A stretch of 56,945 nucleotides of DNA from NCBI GenBank assembly GCA_022820125.1, contig JAJEGA010000044.1, forward strand, positions 1 through 56,945, written 5' to 3'. A program made the translations under genes and the position numbers. The notes beneath the pieces were generated by a model that saw only the letters and a program-made list of their open reading frames with translations, was not told the origin of the DNA and searched no databases. Positions 9,066-18,573 of the stretch are shown piece after piece (within the stretch, counting starts at the first letter, position 1; every line of letters begins with the position of its first letter). Source of the DNA: Anaerolineae bacterium (GTDB lineage: Bacteria; Chloroflexota; Anaerolineae; Aggregatilineales; Phototrophicaceae).

Positions 9066-11078
9066 CTAATAGTCGTAATCTTCCCAGGTCTCTTCATCCC
9101 AACTGCCGCGCCTGCCTTTGCGCCGCCGTTTGGCAATGACCTCGCCGCTTTCCTCATCCAAGACCAACTGGCGCCGCCGCTGACGATCCTGGCGTCGTTG
9201 CTGTTTCCCCTTTTGGCGTTCGAGCTCAAACTCCCGCTCGCCTTCTTCTTCAAGGTATTCGGCCTCTCCGGAGCGCGCCTCCCGCAGTCTTTCCGTTTCA
9301 GCCGCGGGCTTTTCCTGGTCTATTGGCAGCGGCTCGACCACAACTGCTGGCTCTGCGCTTGCCGCCGCGGCTTCCGGCGCTTCGTCCTGAACCGGCTGCC
9401 CAAAGGCATCCAGCATCACCTCAGGCTGGCTGCCGTCAGCTTCCGCCGCCTCGGCCGCCGCTTCATCCGCTGGTTCATCAACTGGCTTTTCTTCCGCTTG
9501 CGCCTCAAGCTCGGCGCCAATCAAAGCCTCATCGCTTTCATCTTCTTCAATTGAGAAGGCTTCCGCCAGCAGTTGATCCAGATCGGCAGCGCGAATGATA
9601 TCCAGCGCCGCCCGCAGCTCCGTCATCGGCTCGCCTTCAAGGTCCGCGAATCGGCGGCCGATCAACGCTTCATCGATCGAATAGTTCAGCATGACTTCGC
9701 CGATATTCTCGAAGGGTTCGAGGATATCGAGCGCTTCCTGCGAAACCGCCAGGACATCCAAGGGCAGTTCAAACAATTGATCGGCAAGCGCTTCTCGCGC
9801 GGTCTTCCGCCGCTGCAGATAGACTTGATGCGCCTCATCGCGCTGCTCTTGCAGCAGCTGTTCCACGATGTCGGCCAAGCGAGCGAGAGATTTGTACTCC
9901 TCTGGCATGACGGCGAGTTCCAGGCGCTTTTTCTCCATGATGCGCAGGGATTCGGCGATCAGATCGGCATGGCGCTCGGTCAAGGCATCCAGCGGAACAA
10001 GCGCGAGATTGTCCAAGGCGCCTTGCACGGTTTCGGTCACGCTCTTGATGTCGATGCGCCAGCCGGTGAGCTTGGCCGCCAGGCGCGCGTTTTGGCCCTC
10101 GCGCCCGATCGCCAGGGACAACTGATCATCAGGCACGAGCACAACCGCGGTTTTGCCGTCAACCGGGTCATCATCAAGGTAAACCCCGGTGACGCGCGCC
10201 GGGCTAAGGGCTTTGGAAATAAAGGCGATCGCGTCATTGTTCCACTCGATGACGTCAATCTTTTCGTTGTGAAGCTCTTTGACGATGTTTTGGATGCGAA
10301 TGCCGCGCATGCCGACGCAGGCGCCCACCGGGTCAATCCCGTCTTGCAGAGCCGCAACCGCGACCTTGGACCGGTGCCCCGCCTCGCGCGCGATATTCTT
10401 GATTTCAACTTGCCCGTTGTAGATCTCGGGCACTTCATATTCCAGCAGACGCCGGAGCATGCTGCGATGCGCGCGGCTGACCAGGATTTGCGGCCCGCGA
10501 TTGCTCTTGGTCACCTCGACAACGAAGACGCGGATTTTCTCATGAGTGCGGTAGCGCTCGCCGGGGATTTGATGCGGCCGCGGCAGATCGGCTTCCGCCC
10601 GTCCCAAGCTGAGCGTCACTTTCCTCGCGTTGGTGCTTTGCACGGTGCCGGTGATCAGATCGCCTTCGCGGTTGATGAATTCGTCGTAGAGCGAATTGCG
10701 CTCCGCCTCGCGGATCTTTTGCAAGATCACCTGTTTCGCCGTCTGCGCGGCGATGCGCCCGAAGCTCCTGGTTGTATGTTCAACCTGCACCATCACGATA
10801 TCGTTCAGCTGCGCTTCCGGCTCATAAAAACGAGCCCGCTCCAGCGTGACCTCGGTGGCGTCGATCATCACATCATCGACAACTTCCTTCTCGACAAATA
10901 CTTTGGCGCGTCCGGTTTCAGGGTCGATTTCCGCTTCAATCGCCTGCGCCGCGCTCGCTCCGGTATCTTTTCGATAAGCCGACACCAATGCGCTTTGCAG
11001 CGCGTCCAGAATGATGTCTTCTGGCAAGGCGCGAACATCGCGTATTTCTCTGAATGCCGTTTCCAATTCGTTCGACAT
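9066..11078 (-). CDS. nusA: Transcription termination/antitermination factor NusA with a long C-terminal extension
   Basis: NusA binds RNA polymerase and modulates pausing, termination and antitermination. The N-terminal domain, S1 domain ([21 protein letters not shown]) and two KH domains ([18 protein letters not shown] and [18 protein letters not shown]) are in order. At 670 residues the protein is much longer than the roughly 350-residue Firmicutes form. After the KH domains come an alpha-helical stretch and then an acidic, alanine- and glutamate-rich linker. The end is strongly basic ([15 protein letters not shown]) with an aromatic/acidic tip [11 protein letters not shown]. No rimP precedes it. 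A strong promoter and a hairpin plus T-run lie upstream, suggesting leader control. Confidence 0.96.
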   Translation of the reverse strand: MSNELETAFREIRDVRALPEDIILDALQSALVSAYRKDTGASAAQAIEAEIDPETGRAKVFVEKEVVDDVMIDATEVTLERARFYEPEAQLNDIVMVQVEHTTRSFGRIAAQTAKQVILQKIREAERNSLYDEFINREGDLITGTVQSTNARKVTLSLGRAEADLPRPHQIPGERYRTHEKIRVFVVEVTKSNRGPQILVSRAHRSMLRRLLEYEVPEIYNGQVEIKNIAREAGHRSKVAVAALQDGIDPVGACVGMRGIRIQNIVKELHNEKIDVIEWNNDAIAFISKALSPARVTGVYLDDDPVDGKTAVVLVPDDQLSLAIGREGQNARLAAKLTGWRIDIKSVTETVQGALDNLALVPLDALTERHADLIAESLRIMEKKRLELAVMPEEYKSLARLADIVEQLLQEQRDEAHQVYLQRRKTAREALADQLFELPLDVLAVSQEALDILEPFENIGEVMLNYSIDEALIGRRFADLEGEPMTELRAALDIIRAADLDQLLAEAFSIEEDESDEALIGAELEAQAEEKPVDEPADEAAAEAAEADGSQPEVMLDAFGQPVQDEAPEAAAASAEPAVVVEPLPIDQEKPAAETERLREARSGEAEYLEEEGEREFELERQKGKQQRRQDRQRRRQLVLDEESGEVIAKRRRKGRRGSWDEETWEDYDY

Positions 11079-11137
11079 GCTGCCTCACTCCAAATGCCGC
11101 GCTTCGTTCCGTTGAAGCATTCGCTACATCGCCATAT

Positions 11138-11164
11138 AAAACGAAAAGTGGGGGGCTCCCACTT
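11138..11164 (-). terminator. Candidate attenuator hairpin in the nusA leader
   Basis: On the minus strand a perfect 7-bp stem AAGTGGG/CCCACTT with a 5-base loop is followed at once by TTTTCGTTTT. The stem arms are 11146-11152 and 11158-11164. It lies between the nusA promoter (about 25 bases downstream of the -10 box) and the nusA start, about 60 bases ahead of it. The form is that of an intrinsic terminator inside the leader. The stem is short and the T-run is broken by CG, so partial termination or a pause site is more likely than a full stop. Autoregulation by NusA would be a natural use, but that is inference. Confidence 0.45.
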
Positions 11165-11188
11165 CTACGAACACTAACTTATGCCTCG

Positions 11189-11217
11189 AATATAACAGGA
11201 TATCAGGCGGGCGTCAA
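11189..11217 (-). promoter_or_regulatory. Strong sigma-70-type promoter of the nusA operon
   Basis: On the minus strand TTGACG (forward 11212-11217) and TATATT (forward 11189-11194) are separated by exactly 17 bases. The predicted start point is near 11182, giving a leader of about 100 bases before the nusA ATG at 11078. Confidence 0.75.
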
Positions 11218-11296
11218 GGCGAGTCCCTTCATTCTAAAGCCTGGGCTTGCCTTGCTTCCCGCGCGGCGCCGAGCTTGCCGCCGGGAGACGCGATGG

Positions 11297-14200
11297 CTAA
11301 CCCCGAGGGAAGGGGGCAAACTTTAAGACGCTTCCCGCGCTCCAATCGCTGACGTACACGAAACCTTCTTCGTCGACGGCAATGCCGCCGATATCGGCAA
11401 ATTGCCCGAGCTCGCCGTCTTCGCCCGCTTCGGCAAATGAGCCGATACAGTCGCCGCCGGTTGAATACACCAGAATCCGCTTTCCGTCCGGATCGCTAAC
11501 ATACAAGAAGTCTCGCGTCTCATCCAATGCCAGATAGGGTCGGTTGAATGTGGTGTTGTACCAGCCGCGGACGCGGAAATTCATAAGGTGCGCGCCGTTT
11601 ACGTCAAATACGGCGATGCGGCGATTCCAGGTATCGGCGACGAATAACCGTCCATCGCTGTGGATGGCCAGACCGCTCGGCTCGTCGAGTTCGCCGGGTC
11701 CGCTGCCGCCGCTGCCGATATCGTACTGATGGATGGCTTCGGCGCCGTCGAGCGAGTATACGCGAATTCGTTTGTTGCCGGTATCGGCGATGAAGACGCG
11801 GTTGGCGCCGTGCATCGCCACATCACGCGGACCCCAAAAGCCATCGTGCGGGTCGGTCGGCGCGTCAAAGCCAAATTCGCCCGCTCTGCCCCAAGTCATC
11901 ACCATGTCTTCCGTCATGCCAATCCGCTGGACACGATAATTCCAGGTATCGACCACCAGCAGATCGCCGCTGGGCAATGGGACCAAGCTGTTTGGTCGGT
12001 TGAAGGCGACAGCGCTCTCATCCCCGATCGTGCGGATATGGCTGCCGTCGGTGGTGTAGACGTGAACGCGATGGGCATGCTCGTCTGCGATGTACAGCAA
12101 CCCTCCAGACGCCGACAATCCGAGCGGGCTTTCAAGGGGCTGCGCGCTCGTGTCGAAGAAAAGCGTTGGGTTGACCTGCTGCCAGTTGGCGGCGCATTGG
12201 TTGATTTCGGTTGGTATATTGCTCGGCACTTCGCCATCGCCGATGCCGTATTCCCAGATCTTTGCCGCGAAGTCCTTGCGGATATAAATATGCATGCGGT
12301 CGGAAACGGGCCAGTTGGTTAAGGAAAAGTCTTTGCCGGTCGCTTCGCCATAGCGATCATAATCGCGCGACCACCAAATATCGAAGATGCCCCGGCGCAG
12401 CGCCGCGGCGTCGTCGTTTGCCGCAGAAAAGTCCAGCGTGTTCAAGATCCGCTGCGGCGTCAAGTTGAAATATTCTTGCATTGGCCACCACATGCGCATG
12501 TGATCGCGCCGCAAATAGTGATCTTCAAGTATCGGCTCGACATCGCCCCGATGCCCGGCGCCGACCACAACAAAAATGGCGTCTTGCGTGTTCTGCACGG
12601 TCGGGTTGCCACCCACAAATACGGCGTCGTTATAGTCGCGGAAGTACCAACTGTAGGGCCAGGAGACCTCGTCATCATAGGCGAACTTCATGTCTTTGCC
12701 GTCTGTCGTCCGCAGGCTCATTTCTTCGATATCAGCCAGCACCCATTTGACTGCGGGGGAGGCATGCGCGTAAACGAGCAGCTCAGTGGGCAAGTCGTAA
12801 TTGATGAAGGAGGCCATCCAAGCGGCCCGTAAGGTCAACATGCTCAGTATGCCAAAGATGGTCGCCGCTGCGATCCGCCGAATGTGCATCCAACTGGTCA
12901 GGCGAGCCAGCCGAATGAGCAGATAGCCCAAGCCGACCGTGAGGAAGAGCGAGGCCAGCCAGGCATAGCTGCGCGCCAGCTGCGTTTTCTCCAAGCCCGC
13001 GAAGGGCGGGTCGCCGGCGATGTAGGCGCCCAGGACTTGCGCCAGGCTGATGACAAATACCGGCATGAGCAGCAGCGCCAGCCAGCCGCGCGCCAAAAAC
13101 AGCGATTTGTCGATTCGCGATAGCAGGCCGCCAAAGTACCAGGCCGCTATCAGGATCATGGGCGTGGTCATGTGGGTGCCGAGCCAAGGCATCTTCTCCC
13201 CGGCGAGGGAATAGCCAACCAGGTTCAATACCGCCCACCACGCCAGCAGCAGCAGGAAGGGGAGCCGATTGAGCTTGTCCTCGGCGGCAATTATCGTCTC
13301 ATTGTCCGTTCCCTCTGCTGCCGAGGCCGCAATTGTCTCCGCCGCATCGACGCGCTCATGCTGCTGCCCCAGCGATGACGACTCATCGCCTTGCGCCGCG
13401 TCCGAAGCCTGAGCCTGGTCTAGGCTCGCGCCCTCGAGCGCTGCCCCCGAAAGCGCTTCGACCGGATTGCGGGAGCTGTTCTCGCTTTCGATGATGCGTT
13501 TGCGGCGCGCCTTCCAGAAACAGGTCACGCCGGCGAACATGGCGCTGACGCTGCCGATGATGGGCAGGAATTCATAGGTCGGCAAGATGATGAGCAAGTA
13601 ATAATACTGCGGTTGACTGCCTCGCCTGACGCCTTGCTGCTCCAGCCAATAACCCAGGCTGTAGATCATGCCCGTGCCCAAGCCCGCGATATTGGTGAAA
13701 ACAGTGGTGAAGAAAAAGGCGAATATGAGATGAAATACTGCGCTGCACACCAGCCAGCGTTTCCAGTTCCATGCCAAGCCGATGGCTAGCGAAATCAAGA
13801 CAAGCGGCGCAAATGCAAAGCCGCCTGCAAGAAACTGCCCGATCTGCGACGCGGATCCCGTATTCGGCAGATAGGCAAGCAGATCGTACAAGCCAACCGG
13901 CAGGGACTCGGCTAAAGCCGCGTAAGCCTCGCTTGATCCGCCCATCAAGCGGACGAACAGCGCAGTCGTCCAGGGCAATATCAGCGTGAGGATCAGGACG
14001 ATGAAGTCAACTTCGGGAAATTGATAGAGGAAAGCCCAAAATCCGCCTTGTGCTGTCTTGTTCTCCGCCAGCTTATCGTTTAATCGGGCGGCGCGCGCAT
14101 CGCGGACGAGGTAGGCGGCCGCCGCAATCGCGATGAGCCACAGCGCAACACCGGGCGCCCAACGAATTGCCTGGCCTAGGCCCGCTTCGTCGCCAGCGCC

Positions 14201-15250
14201 GATCTCGGTATCGGGCCGGGAAGGCTCGGCCGTCTCTGTGGGCCTGGGAATGTGGGAGAGCTCTTCAATGAATAGCAGGCTGCCGGCGGTCGCCAGGGCG
14301 AGCAGCAGCATAACGGCAACCTCGCGCCAGGGAATGCGGCGCCAGCGATCGCGGAAGGCGTAGAGCGCCGTCGACACCAATACGAAGACGGCGCTCAGCA
14401 CGGATAGCGACATCCAATTGATCCAGCTTGTTCGCTCAAGATCGGAGAGATCAGCCCAAGCGGCGCCGCGCCCGGGCAGGATCTCGGCTGGTATCACATC
14501 GACGACGGTGTACATGCCCAGCGTCATGACGCCGCCCAGCAATATGCCGAGCATGATCGCAGAGAATATCGGCTTGCCGGGCAAACGGTATCGCCGCTGA
14601 GCCAAGCGAACAAAAAAGTAGATGAGCAAGAAGCTGCCGAAAATGGCAATGTAGATGAAGGCTGTTTCCTTCGAGCCCAGATTCAGAATCATGGCGGCGG
14701 AGAACAGGTAAAGCCAATAGGCGCGGCGGCGGAAACGCGGCGACCCGTCCAGGTACATCAGAATGCAGAATACCATGATCATGCCGAATAGAATCGACGG
14801 CGTATCGTGGCGGATGTAGCGATTGTAATAGAGCAGGAGCGGCGAAATCAGCAGCATCATTGATGCGAGCGCGGCGCCCCAGCGCCCCAGCCACTTGCGC
14901 AGCAGCAAGGGAAACATCACCATGACGACGCCCAGCAGCGCCGTATAGACGCGGCCCGAAAAATCGCTGTCCCCAAAAAGATAGAACGACAGGGCAGTCG
15001 CATGAAACAGCACCGGACCGTGCATCAAGGGCGTGTGCTGAAAATTGCCTTCATTGTATAGATTGTAAGAAAATCGCGTATGCAGGCTTTCATCATGGCT
15101 CATAACGCGGTCATCAAGCATGTGGAAGCGCGTGAAGAGCGCCAGCAGAAAAATGCCGATATAAACGGCGACTTCCCACGTGAGCGGGAGGCGCAACGAT
15201 AGGGCGCGCCCCAAGGCATTGTCTTCCTGCTGATTGGGAGAGGTTATCAT
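11297..15250 (-). CDS. Agl23/TIGR03663-like GT-C membrane glycosyltransferase fused to an NHL beta-propeller
   Basis: A 1317-residue polytopic protein. The N-terminal half has a GT-C layout: a first helix, then a loop with the acidic motif MSHDESLH near 53-60 and HTPLMHGPVLFH. At least a dozen further membrane segments follow. A charged cytoplasmic loop rich in S, A, E and Q sits in the middle. The last 350 or so residues contain repeated NHL-type blades (GLLYIADEHAHRVHVY, RVFIADTGNKRIRVYS, RLFVADTWNRRIAVFD, FVYVSDWSAGSVLKF), predicted to form an extracytoplasmic six-bladed propeller. GT-C enzymes move sugars from polyprenyl-phosphate donors on the outer face of the membrane. The exact substrate is unknown. 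The gene follows the anti-sigma factor by 49 bases and is the last gene of the surface-glycan cluster. Confidence 0.85.
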   Translation of the reverse strand: MITSPNQQEDNALGRALSLRLPLTWEVAVYIGIFLLALFTRFHMLDDRVMSHDESLHTRFSYNLYNEGNFQHTPLMHGPVLFHATALSFYLFGDSDFSGRVYTALLGVVMVMFPLLLRKWLGRWGAALASMMLLISPLLLYYNRYIRHDTPSILFGMIMVFCILMYLDGSPRFRRRAYWLYLFSAAMILNLGSKETAFIYIAIFGSFLLIYFFVRLAQRRYRLPGKPIFSAIMLGILLGGVMTLGMYTVVDVIPAEILPGRGAAWADLSDLERTSWINWMSLSVLSAVFVLVSTALYAFRDRWRRIPWREVAVMLLLALATAGSLLFIEELSHIPRPTETAEPSRPDTEIGAGDEAGLGQAIRWAPGVALWLIAIAAAAYLVRDARAARLNDKLAENKTAQGGFWAFLYQFPEVDFIVLILTLILPWTTALFVRLMGGSSEAYAALAESLPVGLYDLLAYLPNTGSASQIGQFLAGGFAFAPLVLISLAIGLAWNWKRWLVCSAVFHLIFAFFFTTVFTNIAGLGTGMIYSLGYWLEQQGVRRGSQPQYYYLLIILPTYEFLPIIGSVSAMFAGVTCFWKARRKRIIESENSSRNPVEALSGAALEGASLDQAQASDAAQGDESSSLGQQHERVDAAETIAASAAEGTDNETIIAAEDKLNRLPFLLLLAWWAVLNLVGYSLAGEKMPWLGTHMTTPMILIAAWYFGGLLSRIDKSLFLARGWLALLLMPVFVISLAQVLGAYIAGDPPFAGLEKTQLARSYAWLASLFLTVGLGYLLIRLARLTSWMHIRRIAAATIFGILSMLTLRAAWMASFINYDLPTELLVYAHASPAVKWVLADIEEMSLRTTDGKDMKFAYDDEVSWPYSWYFRDYNDAVFVGGNPTVQNTQDAIFVVVGAGHRGDVEPILEDHYLRRDHMRMWWPMQEYFNLTPQRILNTLDFSAANDDAAALRRGIFDIWWSRDYDRYGEATGKDFSLTNWPVSDRMHIYIRKDFAAKIWEYGIGDGEVPSNIPTEINQCAANWQQVNPTLFFDTSAQPLESPLGLSASGGLLYIADEHAHRVHVYTTDGSHIRTIGDESAVAFNRPNSLVPLPSGDLLVVDTWNYRVQRIGMTEDMVMTWGRAGEFGFDAPTDPHDGFWGPRDVAMHGANRVFIADTGNKRIRVYSLDGAEAIHQYDIGSGGSGPGELDEPSGLAIHSDGRLFVADTWNRRIAVFDVNGAHLMNFRVRGWYNTTFNRPYLALDETRDFLYVSDPDGKRILVYSTGGDCIGSFAEAGEDGELGQFADIGGIAVDEEGFVYVSDWSAGSVLKFAPFPRG

Positions 15251-15299
15251 GCTTGCTCGACCGGATTCGCTTGGTTCAGCCTGCGGTTGCGCCGGGAAG

Positions 15300-15830
15300 T
15301 CAGAGTTCCGGCGCCGGTGTGTTATTCAGCATTGGTCCCCGGCCGCGCGCGCCCGGCTGCGCCGTTGCAACCATCATTGGTCTGGCGCGCTGGTGCGCGT
15401 TCCGCGTCAGAATGATGCTGACGGATTGCGGAATACGCGGCAAATCCACCGGAGACAGCGAGGAGTGAAATCCAATCACCAGCGGCAGAAGCAGCGCGAT
15501 CGAAATCGCCAGCATGACCAAACCATAGCTGAACTGGATGCCCTGCGGCGAAGCGAAATCGCTTATCCACATGGTCTGCCTCGCTGGCGTCTGGAGCTCA
15601 GTTTGCAGCGACGACCAGAGTTCATCCAGACGTTTTGGGTCGGGCCGCCCAAGGCTTGGCAAGCTGCGCTCAAGCTTCTGGGCGAATTCCCGATGCCGCA
15701 TGTATTCTCGATGACAATCTTCGCATTCGTCAATGTATCGCCCGACGCGCCGACGAGCGGCTTCGGAAAGATCGCCGCTGACGAAGCGCGCCATGTGTAC
15801 CTTGCAGTAGCGATACTTGAACCGGAACAT
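15300..15830 (-). CDS. Membrane anti-sigma factor with a variant zinc-finger-like head
   Basis: A 176-residue protein 27 bases after the ECF sigma gene. The N-terminal region resembles the zf-HC2 anti-sigma domain: C9, H12, then the YIDECEDCH motif with C36, C39 and H40. In the classical HxxxCxxC motif the first ligand is histidine. Here that position is Y32, so zinc binding is uncertain unless H12 or H40 substitutes. One membrane helix (about 100-121) is followed by an external tail of about 55 residues rich in basic residues, proline and alanine. It most likely holds the neighbouring sigma factor at the membrane until an envelope signal arrives. Confidence 0.8.
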   Translation of the reverse strand: MFRFKYRYCKVHMARFVSGDLSEAARRRVGRYIDECEDCHREYMRHREFAQKLERSLPSLGRPDPKRLDELWSSLQTELQTPARQTMWISDFASPQGIQFSYGLVMLAISIALLLPLVIGFHSSLSPVDLPRIPQSVSIILTRNAHQRARPMMVATAQPGARGRGPMLNNTPAPEL

Positions 15831-15857
15831 AATTCTCGTTCTCTCTCCAGCGACCGC

Positions 15858-16463
15858 CTAGCGCACTCTCAGGAGTTCTTCCAGCAAGCCCGCGCCTACC
15901 GGCTGCAACGATTGTTTCAGGCGTTGGTGCCCGAGGCGCACGCGACTTTCAGCCGTCTTCTGCGGGCAGCCCATCACCTCGGAGATTTCGCGATAGGTCA
16001 TGCCTTGGCCGTAACGCAGCACGATTGCTTCGCGCAAGCGCGGCGACAGATCTTGCAGCGCCCGTGAGATCGATTCGTTGGCGTCGCGGCGAATGACGGC
16101 TGCTTCCGGCGCTTCCGAGGCGGGCGCCTTTAATTCCAATCCCAGCCATTGTGTAATATCAACGGTGAGAAAACGCTTGCGCCGATAGGTATTGCGGCAG
16201 CGGCTCACCGCGATAGTGTAAAGCCAGGTCTTTAGGGAAGCCTTGCGCGAGTCAAAGCGATGCAGATTCTTGAAAGCGTAAAGAAATGATTCTTGCAGCA
16301 CATCTTCGGCGTCTTGTTCGTTCATCAGCAGGCTGTAGCAAAGCCGATACAGGCTGGCGGCATACCGGTCGTACAGTTCAGCGTATCCGTTCTGATCGCC
16401 GGCGAGGGCGCGTTCGATTATCGCGTCGACCTCGGCGTGGCTTTGGCTTCGATTTCTAGTCAT
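15858..16463 (-). CDS. ECF-type RNA polymerase sigma factor
   Basis: A 201-residue sigma-70 family protein with only regions 2 and 4. Region 2 is EQDAEDVLQESFLYAFKNL and WLYTIAVSRCRNTYRRKR. Region 4 is LSPRLREAIVLRYGQGMTYREISEVMGCPQKTAESRV, with the helix-turn-helix at its end. The next gene is its presumed anti-sigma partner and the one after that the Agl23-like glycosyltransferase, so one role may be control of surface glycan genes. The 71-base gap upstream holds a TACAAT box (forward 16512-16517) without a convincing -35. I see no obvious ECF-type AAC -35 motif there. Confidence 0.93.
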   Translation of the reverse strand: MTRNRSQSHAEVDAIIERALAGDQNGYAELYDRYAASLYRLCYSLLMNEQDAEDVLQESFLYAFKNLHRFDSRKASLKTWLYTIAVSRCRNTYRRKRFLTVDITQWLGLELKAPASEAPEAAVIRRDANESISRALQDLSPRLREAIVLRYGQGMTYREISEVMGCPQKTAESRVRLGHQRLKQSLQPVGAGLLEELLRVR

Positions 16464-16534
16464 ATTGGCATACCTGCTGCGGAAGCTCGATGAACACTCC
16501 CTAGTTTACACATTGTACCGCGAATATCCTCAGT

Positions 16535-18520
16535 TTAAGAGGCTGGAAGGCCCGCATAAACATCTTGGCGCAGCCAAAGCATCATCGGTTCTTCCTTAAG
16601 AATATCCTCGCGAAGGCGACCTTGCGACCACCAGGCGGGCAAATCCCATAGCCCCAAATCCAGGACAGACCAGACTCGGCGCAAAAGGAAGCGCTGGCCG
16701 ACATAATCGCCGCCGAGGGCATCGTGCAGCGCTTCGTCTTGCGCCGTCAAGACGATTGGCTCGCGAGCCGCCTCTTCAATTTTGTTGACGAAGCGCGCGT
16801 TGGGAAAGTCGCGCGCGAGCCAGGCGACCAAGCCGTCATCTTCCAGGATGCCGGCCGCATCGCGCACGATGACAAGCGCCAATTCAGGGAAACCTGATGT
16901 ACTGCGATCCGCCAATTCGAACAGGGTTTGGCGCAACAAATAGGCATCGGCGGAAACTGCTCGCTGTCGCCACAAATTGCGCGGCGTTGCAGCATCTGCT
17001 ACGTTCCCGTTCCAGGCGCCGCCCACGCCGGAGACCAACATCAACCAGAGGAAGCCAAGACCGATGCCTTGCAGGCAGGTGCCCAATCCCCAGAAATTGG
17101 CTGTCAAGAGAAAGACTATCAGGGCGATGATCGCCGTTATCAAAAACAAGCCCATGCCTTGCAGCAGCCTTGTCTGCGCCGGCTCAAGCAGAAGCGGAAA
17201 CAATTCTCCCGCGGATGCGCCAGCGGGCAGCTCCAGCAGCAACCGAGCGACCTGCATGAACTGCACCGCGAGGATGATAAAGAACATGAACACGCCAGCC
17301 GAGATCGCCCACTTGACCCAGCGATAGCGCGGCGAATAAAGCGCGTTCTCGTCTTCCGCGTCTTCGTCCGCCGCCCATAGTATGACGACGCGGCGATCAA
17401 CCATAAGCTGCGTGATGCCATAGCTCGCCAGGAGCGAAAGCGGCAGCGCAACCCAGATCGCATCTGTTGCTTTGGCGCCGGGGTATAAAAGCAGGCCGAT
17501 CGCGCCAATAGCAGCCCAGGCGGCGGCGAATCGGTCAATATAGGTGATGTCGCCCTTTTTCCATAGCAGCCAGGCGCCGCCAAGCGCGAAGATGATGAGC
17601 AGCGGTTCATAAGTGAAAAGCGCCAGGAATCCAAGCCGCGCCCCGTCAATGCTGATGCTTTGCGTCAAGCCGCTGACGGCGTCGTTGACCAGCTGACCCA
17701 CCGTGCTCAAGCCGGGGGGATTCAGCATGAATGCAGTCGCCGTCAAGGGGACAATCAGAATTGGCACAAATGTCGCTCGCGCGATTGGGAAGCCCCGCAG
17801 GCGTTTGACCGCCAGCCGCAAGATGTCATCGCCGGGCAAGCCCAGGCGCTGCGGGGCGCTTAGGGCAGTCCTCCAGATTGCCAACCAGCCGGCCGCCAGC
17901 ATGACCACAAGCAGCATCACCCCCGATGGGCTTGAAAGCAGCAGCATGCCGGTGACGCTGCCAATCGCCCACCAGGCGTCGCTTTGCTCGCGAGAATACC
18001 AGTAGCGCCGAATCAGCCAGATAGCCACTATTGCGAACAGCATCATAAAGGCGGCGCCATCGGCAACGCGCGACACGACGATTGGCATCGTCAGCAACGA
18101 TAACAATAGCGCCCAAACGAAGGTTCGCGTTCGGCCAAGGCTTTGGCGGAAGAGCAAGGGTGTAAACGCGAGCGCGCCACCGGCGATGGCCGCGCCAATT
18201 CGCGCCGTGAACTCGCTCGCGCCGAGCAGCGAAAAAGACGCCAGTTGCGTAAGATAGGTCAGCGGGCTGTTTGAAACGACAAAGGCGCCGGGCGCATCGT
18301 CCTCGATCGTATGCCAGGCCTGCAAGGCGCTTTCCGCTTCAAGGTCTGATATCGGCACGGCGCCGAGCTCGCTCAAGCGGAGGAGCGCTACTATCAGAGC
18401 CAAGCCAAGATATGCCAACGCTTCGATGGCGACAGTTGGCGCGGCATAGCTGCGCCCGGCGGCGTCGCTTTCGCTCGCGGCGCTCTGGTCAACTTGTGCT
18501 AGGTGCCAATCCGCTTCCAC
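16535..18520 (-). CDS. GT-C-like polytopic membrane protein (glycosyltransferase family 39-like)
   Basis: A 661-residue protein with about 12 hydrophobic segments. After a soluble stretch of about 30 residues and the first helix comes an acidic loop ISDLEAESALQAWHT, in the place where GT-C enzymes hold their catalytic acid. PLTYLTQLASFSLLGASEFTARIGAAIAGGALAFTPLLFR then gives the typical arginine-containing loop of the PMT/ArnT fold. The last 150 or so residues form a soluble domain with no recognised signature. Glycosyl transfer from a lipid-linked sugar is inferred from fold and context. It lies between the DUF2298 gene and the sigma factor on the same strand. Confidence 0.75.
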   Translation of the reverse strand: MEADWHLAQVDQSAASESDAAGRSYAAPTVAIEALAYLGLALIVALLRLSELGAVPISDLEAESALQAWHTIEDDAPGAFVVSNSPLTYLTQLASFSLLGASEFTARIGAAIAGGALAFTPLLFRQSLGRTRTFVWALLLSLLTMPIVVSRVADGAAFMMLFAIVAIWLIRRYWYSREQSDAWWAIGSVTGMLLLSSPSGVMLLVVMLAAGWLAIWRTALSAPQRLGLPGDDILRLAVKRLRGFPIARATFVPILIVPLTATAFMLNPPGLSTVGQLVNDAVSGLTQSISIDGARLGFLALFTYEPLLIIFALGGAWLLWKKGDITYIDRFAAAWAAIGAIGLLLYPGAKATDAIWVALPLSLLASYGITQLMVDRRVVILWAADEDAEDENALYSPRYRWVKWAISAGVFMFFIILAVQFMQVARLLLELPAGASAGELFPLLLEPAQTRLLQGMGLFLITAIIALIVFLLTANFWGLGTCLQGIGLGFLWLMLVSGVGGAWNGNVADAATPRNLWRQRAVSADAYLLRQTLFELADRSTSGFPELALVIVRDAAGILEDDGLVAWLARDFPNARFVNKIEEAAREPIVLTAQDEALHDALGGDYVGQRFLLRRVWSVLDLGLWDLPAWWSQGRLREDILKEEPMMLWLRQDVYAGLPAS

Positions 18521-18573
18521 CAGTTTCCCTGTCTTTCTGAGTCTGTTGACATGCGATCAACCAGCGTACTTTT

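Noticed and set aside
9573..11177. 534-codon plus-strand frame opposite nusA
   Set aside because: Antisense to nusA with intact S1 and KH motifs. The translation is rich in Q, R, H, D and has no domain pattern.
11660..12322. Frames opposite the NHL-propeller end of the 1317-residue gene
   Set aside because: Antisense to repeated propeller blades. The repeats themselves explain the long open frame.
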